DNA of 64,000 bases from Caldicellulosiruptor saccharolyticus DSM 8903 (lineage in GTDB: Bacteria; Bacillota; Thermoanaerobacteria; Caldicellulosiruptorales; Caldicellulosiruptoraceae): contig NC_009437.1 in the NCBI RefSeq assembly GCF_000016545.1, positions 909,501-973,500 of the forward strand. Reading direction: 5' to 3'. The notes under the pieces are model-generated. The model saw nothing but the letters and a program-made list of their open reading frames with translations, did no database searches and was not told where the DNA came from. Both the position numbers and the translations under genes were made by a program. Positions 1 through 9,398 of this stretch are shown here, piece after piece; position 1 is the first letter of the stretch; each line of letters starts with the position of its first letter.

Positions 1-1356
1 GAATATCAACGAATAAATATCCTCATCAGTTAAATTATTTTTAGACTTAATTATTCCTTTTTCTAATGCTTTCTCCAATATCTTCTCTCTGTCAATTCCC
101 CTCCCATCATCTTGAATTGTTATTAGTACCTCTGAATTAGTACTTTTTGCGTGAATATAAAGATTTCCCTCTTCAGCTTTCCCCTGTTTTCTTCTCTCAT
201 CAGGTGTTTCTATCCCATGGTCTATGGCATTTCTTACTAAGTGTATGAGTGGGTCTGTTATGTGCTCAATCATCATTCTGTCAAGTTCAGTTTCTTCTCC
301 AGTAACGTAAACAGTTACTTTCTTATGGAGCTTTTCAGACACTTCAAGAGCGACCCTTCTTAACCTTTGGAATGTGTTCGAGAGAGACACCATTCGCATA
401 GACATTGCTATTTCTTGGAGTTCGTTTATTACTCTTGAAACTTTTGAGTAAGATTTTTTAAAGTCCTCCGAAGCAATTCCAAGTGATTCTACACTTAGAA
501 CCAATCCTGAAAAGTTGATTAAAAGTTCGCCTATTAAGTCTATTATTTTGTCAACTTTTTCAACATTAACGTTGATAATTTTTTGCCCGAGATTGGTATT
601 TCCACCTCCCAATTTGGAACCATTTTGAGAGAACTCTTCGTTAGACATGTTATCTGCAAATTCAATTTCTATATTAGATAAATAAAGAACATCATCAAAA
701 AGCTGAAAAACTTCATCTTTTTCAAGTACAGTTTCTATTACTAATTCGAATCCCTTTTTTTGTATTACATCTGCTGTGTTTGGGTCATTTTGTATATTCT
801 TTGGAGTATAATCAATAATATCACCCACATCTTTTAACTTCCAAATAACACCATAAGCTCTTACATTTTCCATGCCTGCTCCATCTTCAAAAAATACTTT
901 AATACGATACTTCTTTTTAGTTTTTTCAATATTGTCCACAGAGGCTGTGTTTTGATTTTCATTGATATTTTCTATTAACTGATCGATTAATTTCTGAGCA
1001 GTGCGGGAAGCAGAAAAATCTGTAGTTTCAATTGAGTCAATGTCGAGATTTAAGCAGTCTATAACTTTTAAAAAACAATTGATAAGCTGGTCAACAATAT
1101 TAGGTGTTATATGTATTGAGTTTAATTTTACAAATAAATCCTCTGCCTTGTGGCATACTTGGCTTATATCTGAATATTTCATAGCTGCTGATGATCCTTT
1201 GAGTGTATGGAAAATGCGCATAATGTCATTGTTTACATTTTTGAGTATTAACTTTCTTTCTTTAAGACAAATGAATATGTTTTCTAAGTCGTTAAGAAGT
1301 TGTTTTGACTCCGCAATGAAAATTTCAAATAGTGGGTCTTTAAACTTTTCTTCCAT
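1..1356 (-). CDS. cheA: Chemotaxis histidine kinase CheA, C-terminus beyond window edge
   Basis: Autophosphorylating kinase of a chemosensory array. The reverse strand reads open from an ATG at 1356 (another ATG at 1359) to the window edge. An Hpt domain is visible near residue 50 as HTLKGSSAAM, with the phosphoacceptor His. After a linker and dimerisation helices comes the ATPase N-box DPLIHLVRNAIDHG around nt 200-250, then the residues that precede the usual PGFST segment. The rest of the ATPase domain and the CheW-like domain lie outside. An AAGGTG site precedes the start. It lies 30 bp downstream of the HD-GYP gene, so both are probably one transcript under the c-di-GMP riboswitch. This is a complete-type CheA with its own Hpt, unlike the CheA at 7746. 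Confidence 0.9.
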   Translation of the reverse strand, partial: MEEKFKDPLFEIFIAESKQLLNDLENIFICLKERKLILKNVNNDIMRIFHTLKGSSAAMKYSDISQVCHKAEDLFVKLNSIHITPNIVDQLINCFLKVIDCLNLDIDSIETTDFSASRTAQKLIDQLIENINENQNTASVDNIEKTKKKYRIKVFFEDGAGMENVRAYGVIWKLKDVGDIIDYTPKNIQNDPNTADVIQKKGFELVIETVLEKDEVFQLFDDVLYLSNIEIEFADNMSNEEFSQNGSKLGGGNTNLGQKIINVNVEKVDKIIDLIGELLINFSGLVLSVESLGIASEDFKKSYSKVSRVINELQEIAMSMRMVSLSNTFQRLRRVALEVSEKLHKKVTVYVTGEETELDRMMIEHITDPLIHLVRNAIDHGIETPDERRKQGKAEEGNLYIHAKSTNSEVLITIQDDGRGIDREKILEKALEKGIIKSKNNLTDEDIYSLIF

Positions 1357-1388
1357 CATATCACCTTCTTGCCAGAAAATTCACTGGT

Positions 1389-3056
1389 TCATCTACTTGT
1401 ACAAACTTCTTCTATTCGTTTTTTTAGGTCAATATGTTTTCTAAAAATCTGCTTAAATAATCTTTCTTTTGTGGTGTCAGAAACCATTACAAATGCATAT
1501 TTGTAATAAGAGCTTTCTTTTGTTACTGGATAATTACACACAATTCGACCATTTAAGATTAGTTCTTCTCCATTTTCAAAAAGTACTTCCATTTTGTAAA
1601 GTTGTGACGTATCAAATTCACACATACTGTTGCATTCAAACAACAGATCCTCTTCCGATAATTTTCGAATATTAACACTTATTCTTCCTTCTTGAGTTAT
1701 TATGAATGCTTCTAAGTTCCATAGCATACAAACACAACTATTTTTCTCAACAGTTCTTATTTTTGAAATTAACCACGTTGTTTCGTCTAAAGGTATTGCA
1801 TGAACATTGTATTCATAAATTGAACTAAGTACTTCAATAACCAAATGTGCCGAAACTGAGTTTCTTAAATCTAGCTTATTTGTAACTATTTCAATTAGTT
1901 TAAAGTAACCCCTTGTTCCATCAAAGTAAAAGTATCCATTCAAACAACACACTTCTTTTCCTTCACCGAAATGTAGCAATAGCATCGCAGGGAATATTCT
2001 TCTCTCACTTACTCTCAATATATCTGTTGGAAGAACAACTTTTTCCTTAATCACTTCTATTGCTATATCTGCGACTTTGGGATCAAAGTCTTTACCTTTA
2101 CATCTATTTAACTCAGCAACTATTTTTTCAACAGGAACAGGAGTCTTGTAACTTCTGGGAGAATATAAAACATCAATTACATCTGCGACTTTAAGAATTC
2201 TGCTGGGAAGAGGAATCTCCTCTCCTTTCAATCCTTCAGGATATCCGCTTCCATCATACATCTCATGATGGTTTTTTACCCACACAGGAATGTCAGGATA
2301 TATGTCTCCTATTATTTCCTTTGCAATGACATATCCAAACTCTACATGACGTTTAACTTCCTCATATTCTTCATTTGTTAATGATCCTTTTTTGTTGATT
2401 ATCTCGCTTCTAATTTTAATCTTTCCTACATCATGCAATATCCCAGCTAAATAAAGTTTTTCTTGTTCTTTATTTGTAAAATTTAACTTTTTAGCGATCT
2501 CTACAGCCCAAAATGCTACATTAAATAAGTGTAACTGCAAAGATGGAAAATTGACCTTTATCATATCTTCAAGTGTTACAAAAACGTTCAAAAAATTTCT
2601 TAATTTTATTAATTTGCAATACATTAGAAACGCATATAAGTAAATTTCAGCTAAATTAAACCTTCTCAAAAATGAAGATAACAAATTTTTTACATCGACT
2701 TCTTTGTTAGTAAGGCCAAAATAAACACACACATCTATATTGCTATACTTTTCTCCTCTTATGGGGATACAGATTTCAATCATTAAATTTTCGTTCAAAA
2801 AGGGAAAAGTGTTCTTCCCATCAACAATATGGTACGTAACCTTCCCATGACTACAAGCTATATGAATGAGATTACTGTTTATTAACCCATTTATAGGTCG
2901 GCAGATATTAGTTTCTTTCTGGCTGCAATCTTCTAATGCATAAATTTTATTTCCGTTAACGATAAAAATGTCAAGAAAGCTTATATTAAACTCTTCTTTA
3001 AACTTCCAAAGCTCTTCTGGGATTTTTTGATTAATTTTAGGTTTGTCTAATAACAT
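1389..3056 (-). CDS. HD-GYP domain c-di-GMP phosphodiesterase
   Basis: Predicted to hydrolyse c-di-GMP. The 555-residue protein carries an HD-GYP domain at about 175-320: LHDVGK (H208, D209), the HHEMYDGSGYP motif at 263-273 and a metal-binding ADVIDVL stretch. The N-terminal 140 residues have spaced Cys/His residues (C44, C52, C68, H70) and may be a small sensory domain, loosely PocR-like. The C-terminal 120 residues have a beta-rich pattern that could be a degenerate PilZ-like domain; both assignments are inference. No membrane segment is seen. The SD (GAGGG) is rather far, 13 bp, from the chosen ATG. It is the first gene after the c-di-GMP riboswitch and its terminator, and cheA follows it. 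Confidence 0.88.
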   Translation of the reverse strand: MLLDKPKINQKIPEELWKFKEEFNISFLDIFIVNGNKIYALEDCSQKETNICRPINGLINSNLIHIACSHGKVTYHIVDGKNTFPFLNENLMIEICIPIRGEKYSNIDVCVYFGLTNKEVDVKNLLSSFLRRFNLAEIYLYAFLMYCKLIKLRNFLNVFVTLEDMIKVNFPSLQLHLFNVAFWAVEIAKKLNFTNKEQEKLYLAGILHDVGKIKIRSEIINKKGSLTNEEYEEVKRHVEFGYVIAKEIIGDIYPDIPVWVKNHHEMYDGSGYPEGLKGEEIPLPSRILKVADVIDVLYSPRSYKTPVPVEKIVAELNRCKGKDFDPKVADIAIEVIKEKVVLPTDILRVSERRIFPAMLLLHFGEGKEVCCLNGYFYFDGTRGYFKLIEIVTNKLDLRNSVSAHLVIEVLSSIYEYNVHAIPLDETTWLISKIRTVEKNSCVCMLWNLEAFIITQEGRISVNIRKLSEEDLLFECNSMCEFDTSQLYKMEVLFENGEELILNGRIVCNYPVTKESSYYKYAFVMVSDTTKERLFKQIFRKHIDLKKRIEEVCTSR

Positions 3057-3130
3057 AAGAATTTCAGATCCCTCTCTTCTTTTGTTTTTTCACAAGAGGT
3101 AGAATTACCGACATTAATTTTATTAACTAA

Positions 3131-3163
3131 AAAGGCACCTGACTTGTTTCGCCAGGTGCCTTT
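3131..3163 (-). terminator. Intrinsic terminator between riboswitch and HD-GYP gene
   Basis: An 11-bp perfect stem (3131-3141 with 3153-3163) has an 11-nt loop and is followed on the minus strand by a T5 tract. It lies between the c-di-GMP aptamer and the HD-GYP start, so it is the likely expression platform. A GGCACC upstream (complement of 3176-3181) could pair with the GGTGCC of the 3' arm and act as an antiterminator. That alternative pairing is inference. Confidence 0.8.
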
Positions 3164-3286
3164 CAATATCAAATTGGTGCCGACAAAGTAAAATTTTTAC
3201 ATGATACTCCGTCAAAGAAGCTATATCACCATTTTCACTGAAACTTTTTGTCTTAGCAGCTTATTAACTTTATAATTGTCAGACAC

Positions 3287-3407
3287 CTTGATATATGTTT
3301 CGGCAGCCTGGCGATCATAGGAAAAGGTCCTCTATACCTTTTCCGACAGACCCATGGCTTTGCGCCCCTGCCTTTCGACAGGTTTGCCTTTGTCGACATA
3401 TATCAAG
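3287..3407 (-). promoter_or_regulatory. c-di-GMP-I (GEMM) riboswitch aptamer
   Basis: On the minus strand the sequence shows the hallmark core of class I c-di-GMP aptamers: AGGCAAACC, then a GAAA-capped helix, GGGGCGCAAAGCC, a long second hairpin (GGAAAAGG paired with CCTTTTCC) and GCCAGGCTGCCG. A perfect 12-bp P1 joins 3396-3407 to 3287-3298. It starts a few bases after the predicted transcription start and reads into the HD-GYP and cheA genes. Identification is by recall of the consensus, not by a covariance search, but the match is extensive. Confidence 0.93.
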
Positions 3408-3420
3408 TTTTAACAACTGT

Positions 3421-3450
3421 ATTATACACTCCATTCTCTACTTTTTTCAA
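3421..3450 (-). promoter_or_regulatory. Sigma-A-type promoter for riboswitch-HD-GYP-cheA
   Basis: Minus strand: TTGAAA (3445-3450), 18-bp spacer, TATAAT (3421-3426). The predicted start near 3414 is about 7 nt upstream of the riboswitch P1 stem, which fits a transcript beginning with the aptamer. Confidence 0.75.
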
Positions 3451-3500
3451 GATCTTTATTAATAACAAATATTTTCTATGGTATAAAATTATAACAAAAC

Positions 3501-3524
3501 AAAAAAAAAAAAAAAAAAAAAAAA
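3501..3524. repeat. Homopolymer tract A24
   Basis: Twenty-four uninterrupted A residues lie about 50 bp upstream of the minus-strand promoter. It is one of two such tracts between the divergent chemosensory arms. Confidence 0.95.
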
Positions 3525-4011
<487 letters not shown>

Positions 4012-4087
4012 TTAAAGAAACAACAACTTTATGGTATTATATAATAGAAAGCAAAAAAATCTAAGTAACAAAGGAGGTATGAGAGTG

Positions 4088-6040
4088 ATGGAGCTGTCTA
4101 AAATGAAAACGCCGAGAAATCCAGCAAAAGTTAGTTCCCAAGTTAATGAGGCCAACCAATTTCAAAATTTCAATGAGGTTCAAGGTAACAATCCTGGGGT
4201 TTTTGATGCAACAAAGAGGAAAGAAAGAAGAGACGAACTGAGGAGAAATACAATCATTGAAAGACTTGCTGCAACAACGAGCGAGACTCAGGCGGCGGTG
4301 TCGCAGGCTACGCGTAATGTAAATGAGTTACAGGTAGCAGTTCAAGAGATTGCTGCCTCAGCGCAAGAGGCATCCAAAGCAGCTCAAGAATCATTAAGAG
4401 CAATTCAAGAGATTGAAAAGGTAGCGAAGGTTGCGGATGAGAGGACAGGCGAGCTTTTAAATTCCATTACGAACCTTCAAGCACTTATTCAAAGTGTATC
4501 AGATGAGATTGAAGAGATGATCCGTGGGATTGAAGCAGCTGCTCAGGTTTCACTTGAGTCTGCTGAGAACGTTTTACAGCTTGAAAAACAAGCAAATGAA
4601 ATTGGTACTACAGTTCAGGCTGTAATGGAGGTAGCTGACCAGACAAATCTTTTGGCTCTCAATGCAGCAATTGAGGCTGCGAGAGCAGGTAAACATGGTC
4701 GAGGCTTTGCAGTAGTGGCAGATGAGGTAAGAAGCTTAGCGGAAACAACCAACAAAGCTGCTATAGAGATTCAAAGCATTATTGAGGAAATTCAAAGGGA
4801 TGTAAATGTAGTAGCAGAAGACATCAGGGGTGTTGGCACACTTGTGAGAGGAGAAGCTGAAAAAGCAAAAGGTGTTACAGAAGATTTGAGGAAGATAGAG
4901 GATTCAATTAATACGATTGTTGAAGCTATGAAAGAGATAAAGGTTTTGTCCCGCAATATGATGAACGCATCCAGCGAGGTCAGAGGCGGAAGCCAGCAGA
5001 TTGCCGCAGCAGCGGAAGAGGCGGCAGCAGCTACTGAGGAATCAAATGCATCGTTGATTGAGCAGACTAAAGCATTAAATGAAATTAACAACGCGATGAC
5101 CATGCTTGCTGAAATGGCAGATGAACTAAAATCCACCTCTATCACTCAAAAGAATGCAGAGGAACTTGCAGCGGCATCAGCTGAGCTTGCTGCTATGGTA
5201 GAACAGTCCCATAAAGCCAGCTATCAGATTTCTTCAGCACTTGAGCAGATAATGCAAGCGGCAGAAGAACAGGCTGCTGCATGTGAAGAGTCACAGAGAG
5301 CAACAGAGAATCTCAAAAATATGCAGAAAGACATAGTTGAAAGATTAGAAAACACAACGAAACTAGCAAGAGAGCTTCAAGAGATTTTGAGCAAGAATAA
5401 GAAGGATGTTGAAGGTTTAATTGAAGGGGTTGCTCAATCTGTTGAGAAAAACAAACAGTCGTTAGAAAGTGTGAGAGTATTGGAGAAAAGGATAAGAAAT
5501 ATTGAAAAGATAATAGATACTATTTCCAATGTCACAACAAAAATAGATTTACTGTCATTGAATGGTTCTATTGAGGCAGCGCGCTCTGGAAAATATGGAA
5601 AAGGATTCGCCGTTGTGGCAGGAGACATAAAACAGCTTGCTCAGCAGTCAAGTGACGCAATAGGAAATATAAAAGAAATGGTTAGAAACATTAATGACCA
5701 AGTAAGAATTGTATATGAAGATGTAGAAACTGCTGTAAAAACGGCGATTGAGGAAAATGAAAAAGCCCAAAAAATAACTTTTTCGCTTGAGAGAGTGAGA
5801 GGAGCTACTGAAAAAGTTATTACAGAAGGTAATCAACTGCTTGCAAGTGCCCAGGATGCAGAAAGTGCCTTGACTCAGATAGCAGCTGGAACAGTACAGA
5901 TTGCAAAGGGTGCAGAAGAAGCATCGCAAGCGGCCCAGAGTGCAGCAACTCAAGCTCAGGAACAGCTCAAGGCAATTTCCCAAATTGCCGAGGCTACACA
6001 AGAGATTGCAAATCTTGCAGAGGAGCTTAAAAATGTTTGA
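4088..6040 (+). CDS. Soluble methyl-accepting chemotaxis protein with two signalling tips
   Basis: Chemoreceptor-like protein of about 650 residues without any membrane segment. It is almost all heptad-patterned helix, rich in Ala, Glu and Gln. Two separate receptor hairpin tips are visible. One is near residue 190 ([10 protein letters not shown], then [16 protein letters not shown]). The other is near residue 487 ([10 protein letters not shown], then [16 protein letters not shown]). Ordinary MCPs have one tip, which binds CheA and CheW. AAGGAGG at 4071-4077 favours GTG 4085 or ATG 4088; an upstream frame from 4031 lacks a better SD. First gene of the chemosensory operon, preceded by the A48 tract. 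Likely a cytoplasmic input or array-organising protein; the signal is unknown. Confidence 0.9.
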   Translation: MELSKMKTPRNPAKVSSQVNEANQFQNFNEVQGNNPGVFDATKRKERRDELRRNTIIERLAATTSETQAAVSQATRNVNELQVAVQEIAASAQEASKAAQESLRAIQEIEKVAKVADERTGELLNSITNLQALIQSVSDEIEEMIRGIEAAAQVSLESAENVLQLEKQANEIGTTVQAVMEVADQTNLLALNAAIEAARAGKHGRGFAVVADEVRSLAETTNKAAIEIQSIIEEIQRDVNVVAEDIRGVGTLVRGEAEKAKGVTEDLRKIEDSINTIVEAMKEIKVLSRNMMNASSEVRGGSQQIAAAAEEAAAATEESNASLIEQTKALNEINNAMTMLAEMADELKSTSITQKNAEELAAASAELAAMVEQSHKASYQISSALEQIMQAAEEQAAACEESQRATENLKNMQKDIVERLENTTKLARELQEILSKNKKDVEGLIEGVAQSVEKNKQSLESVRVLEKRIRNIEKIIDTISNVTTKIDLLSLNGSIEAARSGKYGKGFAVVAGDIKQLAQQSSDAIGNIKEMVRNINDQVRIVYEDVETAVKTAIEENEKAQKITFSLERVRGATEKVITEGNQLLASAQDAESALTQIAAGTVQIAKGAEEASQAAQSAATQAQEQLKAISQIAEATQEIANLAEELKNV

Positions 6041-6093
6041 TTAGTTTATAAAAAAATTGAAGCAACCTTTTTAAGAAAGGAGGAAAGATTTAA

Positions 6094-6633
6094 ATGATTG
6101 ATGAAGAAAGAGTAAAATTATTAAAAGCAACAGAGGAGGAATTTGAAGAAGAAGATGAGTTAACAGACGAGAGACAACTTGTGATTTTTAAATTAGGGGA
6201 AGAAGAATACGGTGTTGATATAATGCAGGTCAAAGAGATTATTAGAACAACAAATATAACAAAGATACCACAAGTACCATCTTTTGTAGAAGGGATAATA
6301 AGTCTAAGAGGTGAGATATTACCTATAATAGATATGCGTAAAAAATTTAGTTTACCTGAGAAAGAAAAAACGAGACAAACACGAATTCTTGTTATAAATC
6401 TTGATAACATGACCATAGGTGGAATTGTTGACGAAGTAACAGAAGTGCTTAGAATTCCAAATGATGCTATAACTCCACCACCACCTGTAATTAAAGGAGT
6501 TAATACAGAGTATTTACAGGGGGTTGGGCAGATTAACGGAAGAATAATAATTCTTCTTGACATGTCCAAGATATTGACCTCTAACGAGATAATACAAATT
6601 GAGGAATTGAAAGAAGAACTGATGAACAAGTAA
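6094..6633 (+). CDS. cheW: CheW coupling protein
   Basis: Scaffold that links receptors to CheA in the array. The 179-residue protein has a 30-residue acidic N-terminal extension, then a full CheW domain: QLVIFKLGEEEYGVDIMQV, the VKEIIR segment, IPQVPSFVEGIISLRG and ILPIIDMRKKF, and a second half with GGIVDEVTEV. The SD AAAGGAGG precedes the ATG. It sits 53 bp after the double-tip receptor gene. Confidence 0.95.
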   Translation: MIDEERVKLLKATEEEFEEEDELTDERQLVIFKLGEEEYGVDIMQVKEIIRTTNITKIPQVPSFVEGIISLRGEILPIIDMRKKFSLPEKEKTRQTRILVINLDNMTIGGIVDEVTEVLRIPNDAITPPPPVIKGVNTEYLQGVGQINGRIIILLDMSKILTSNEIIQIEELKEELMNK

Positions 6634-6686
6634 AGATACCATTAGTTTGTGCAAAATATATTCAAAAATAGGGGTTTGAACTTAGG

Positions 6687-7718
6687 ATGGTCAGAGTTTT
6701 GGTGGTAGAAGATTCTCCACTTATGAGAAGGGTTTTAATTAGAATATTACAAAAAAGCCCTTTTATAAAGGTAATAGACTATGCGACAAATGGCGAGGAG
6801 GCAATCGAAAAGGTTGCCTCCTTGCGTCCTAATGTAGTAACAATGGATGTTGAAATGCCTGTTTTAAATGGCATTGAGGCACTAGAAAAAATAATGCAAA
6901 CATGCCCAACGCCTGTTGTAATGATATCAACTCTTACCCAAAAGAGTGCTGAAGTTACTCTGAAGGCTTTGAGTTTGGGTGCAGTGGATTTTATTCCCAA
7001 GCCATCTAATTATTCAAGTGAGCTTGAAAACGTTGAAAATGAAATTATAACTAAAGTTTTGAATGCAGCAAAAGCAAATGTGTTTTTTAAAAAAGGTAAT
7101 TCTTCAGCAAAACGAATAACCTCACAACTAACAAAGAAACCGTTAGTAAGACCACATGCAGTATTTATAGGGGTTTCGACAGGTGGCCCTAAAACATTGG
7201 GTGAAATAATTCCATATATAAAGCCTGACATAGGTGTGCCAATATTTATTGTGCAACACATGCCACCAAATTTTACAAAGCAGCTTGCTGTGACTCTTTC
7301 GGAAAGGAGTTCACTTTTTATTAAAGAAGCTGAAAAAGGTGAGATTATAAAACCTAATACAGTTTACATAGCACCAGGTGGCAAACAAATGGAGATAAAT
7401 GTTATTTCTAACAAAGCTTTTATTAACATAGTGGATGGACCACCTGACTTGATCTATAAGCCTTCTGTTGATTATGTGGGCTTTTCGCTTGCACAATATT
7501 ACAAAGACAGGCTTGTAGCAATAATGCTTACCGGTATGGGTAATGATGGTGCAAAAGCGTTTGCGTTTATCAAAAAGCTTGGTGGTTTTATAATAGCGGA
7601 AGATCAATCAACCGCGGTTATATTTGGCATGCCCAAGGCGGTAATTGACCAAGGTATTGCTAACTTGATTTTGCCTTCGACAAGTATCGCAGATACTATA
7701 AATTCCATATTTGCATAA
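6687..7718 (+). CDS. cheB: CheB protein-glutamate methylesterase/response regulator
   Basis: Demethylates receptor glutamates when phosphorylated. A receiver domain occupies residues 1-125 with phosphoacceptor D54 (VTMDVEMP) and the K of FIPKPS. After a linker, the catalytic domain at about 155-343 shows the triad S164 (GVSTGGPKT), H191 (VQHMPPNF) and D287 (LTGMGNDGAKA). The length of 343 is normal for CheB. With CheR encoded at 10914, the operon has a full adaptation pair, so its receptors are probably methylated. Confidence 0.96.
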   Translation: MVRVLVVEDSPLMRRVLIRILQKSPFIKVIDYATNGEEAIEKVASLRPNVVTMDVEMPVLNGIEALEKIMQTCPTPVVMISTLTQKSAEVTLKALSLGAVDFIPKPSNYSSELENVENEIITKVLNAAKANVFFKKGNSSAKRITSQLTKKPLVRPHAVFIGVSTGGPKTLGEIIPYIKPDIGVPIFIVQHMPPNFTKQLAVTLSERSSLFIKEAEKGEIIKPNTVYIAPGGKQMEINVISNKAFINIVDGPPDLIYKPSVDYVGFSLAQYYKDRLVAIMLTGMGNDGAKAFAFIKKLGGFIIAEDQSTAVIFGMPKAVIDQGIANLILPSTSIADTINSIFA

Positions 7719-7745
7719 AATAGATTATCGAGGCAGGGTTGAGAG

Positions 7746-9398
7746 ATGAATTATGAAGAAAGAAAGTTTTTGATGGAACTTTTGGACGAGGGGAAAAAGA
7801 TATATAAGATAGAATTTCTACTAAAGCCCGAAGGGGAGTTCAAAGCACCTACAGTAGCAAAGATATATAAAAATCTGAGTATAAAATACAATATTTTTCT
7901 CACAATTCCAGATATGCAACAAGAACATATAGGCGAGGATATAAGTGAATACTTATTCTTTGTTGAAGGAGATATTGACATAAATACTTTGCGACAAGAT
8001 GTGGAAGAGGCTTGTAAAGATGAGGAAGTTATTGACATTTTCTTTATTCAAAAGCTATTGAAAGAAGATTTAGAGGTTACTGAAGTAATAGGAACAAATG
8101 ATATTCAGCAAAAAGAAGAAATTCAAACTTATTCCAATACAGAGCAAATAAAAGAGTTGAGAACAAAAGAAAATGAACAAGAGAACAAAAAAATTGATTC
8201 TGTGAGAATTGATATTTACAAATTAAATAATCTTACAAATCTTGCAGGTGAACTTATTACTTGTAAATCTCAACTAAGTCAAATATTGAATGGTTTTAAA
8301 GAGATAAACGTAAAAGATAAAGAGATTAGTAATTTGATTTCGAACCTTGAAAAAGGAATTTTAAGGTTAGAAAGGATTTCTTTTGAGCTTCAGGAAGGAA
8401 TAACAAGTTTGAGACTTTTACCCATAAAGAATGTATTTAGAAAACTTCCGAGAATTGTACGAGAAGTTGCTCAAAAAGAAGATAAAGAGGTAGAACTAAT
8501 TATAAAAGGTGAGGAAACAGAGATTGATAAACTTATATTAGAAAAGATTACTGACCCTTTAGTACATATAGTAAGAAATTGTGTAAATCATGGAATTGAA
8601 AAGCCAGAAGAGAGGATTGCCAAGGGCAAAAAACCTCAAGGGAGAATTACAATAGAAGCCTATGCAGAGGGTGAGCATATTTATATCTCCATTACGGATG
8701 ATGGAAGAGGTATTGACATAGATAAAATAAAAGCAAAAGCTTTGGAAAAGGGTATTGTTACAAGTGATGAGCTTCTGAGTATGTCTGAAAAAGATGTAAT
8801 TGACCTGATTTTCTTACCAGGTTTCTCTACAGCTGATAGAGTTGATGATATTGCTGGCAGAGGAGTTGGAATGGACGTTGTCAAAAAGAATATTGCAGAG
8901 CTAAAGGGTGAAATAAAGGTTGAGACACAAAAAGATAAAGGTACAAGCTTTTTAATAGTTATCCCACTCACTGTTGCTATAATAAAGACATTATTGGTTT
9001 TGGCCGGTGAAAGATTGTATCTTCTACCGCTTGAAAAAATAATTGAGACAGTAAAGATTAATAAAAACTTGATAAAATCAATTACAGGTAAAAAAATATA
9101 CAGCATCAAAGGAGAAATAATTCCGTTCTTTAGTCTTAATGAAATACTCGGAAATGAAGAAGATGAAGATACCAGAAATTACTATTTTGGGATAATAGTG
9201 AGATATAACAACAGCAAAGTAGGAATAATAGTGGACAAGCTGATAGGTGAATATGATGTTGTTGTAAAGCCTTTAGACCAATTTGTAGGGAATATAAAAG
9301 GAATAGTTGGTTCTACAATCTTGGGTGATGGCAGGGTTGTCTTGTTGCTTGAACCAGAACAATTGATTGGAAGAATTGTTTGCAAAGCTAAACAATGA
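7746..9398 (+). CDS. cheA: CheA-type histidine kinase lacking the Hpt (P1) domain
   Basis: Kinase core of the array. The 550-residue protein opens with a P2-like domain (LLDEGKKIYKIEFLLKPEG) and has no HxxKG phosphotransfer motif anywhere. From about 155 come dimerisation helices (NLAGELITCKSQL). Then comes the ATPase domain with N-box DPLVHIVRNCVNHG, G1 DDGRGID, PGFSTADRV and G2 GRGVGMDVV. A CheW-like domain ends the protein. The usual CheA is about 650-700 residues, and the missing part corresponds to P1. A stand-alone Hpt fused to CheW is encoded 2.8 kb downstream (12176), so phosphorylation is probably in trans. Its stop overlaps the HEAT gene start by 4 bp. Confidence 0.93.
   Translation: MNYEERKFLMELLDEGKKIYKIEFLLKPEGEFKAPTVAKIYKNLSIKYNIFLTIPDMQQEHIGEDISEYLFFVEGDIDINTLRQDVEEACKDEEVIDIFFIQKLLKEDLEVTEVIGTNDIQQKEEIQTYSNTEQIKELRTKENEQENKKIDSVRIDIYKLNNLTNLAGELITCKSQLSQILNGFKEINVKDKEISNLISNLEKGILRLERISFELQEGITSLRLLPIKNVFRKLPRIVREVAQKEDKEVELIIKGEETEIDKLILEKITDPLVHIVRNCVNHGIEKPEERIAKGKKPQGRITIEAYAEGEHIYISITDDGRGIDIDKIKAKALEKGIVTSDELLSMSEKDVIDLIFLPGFSTADRVDDIAGRGVGMDVVKKNIAELKGEIKVETQKDKGTSFLIVIPLTVAIIKTLLVLAGERLYLLPLEKIIETVKINKNLIKSITGKKIYSIKGEIIPFFSLNEILGNEEDEDTRNYYFGIIVRYNNSKVGIIVDKLIGEYDVVVKPLDQFVGNIKGIVGSTILGDGRVVLLLEPEQLIGRIVCKAKQ

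Noticed and set aside
4792-5145. Open frame on the minus strand inside the MCP gene
   Set aside because: Ser/Ala-rich antisense shadow of a helical repeat gene; no SD, no family features.
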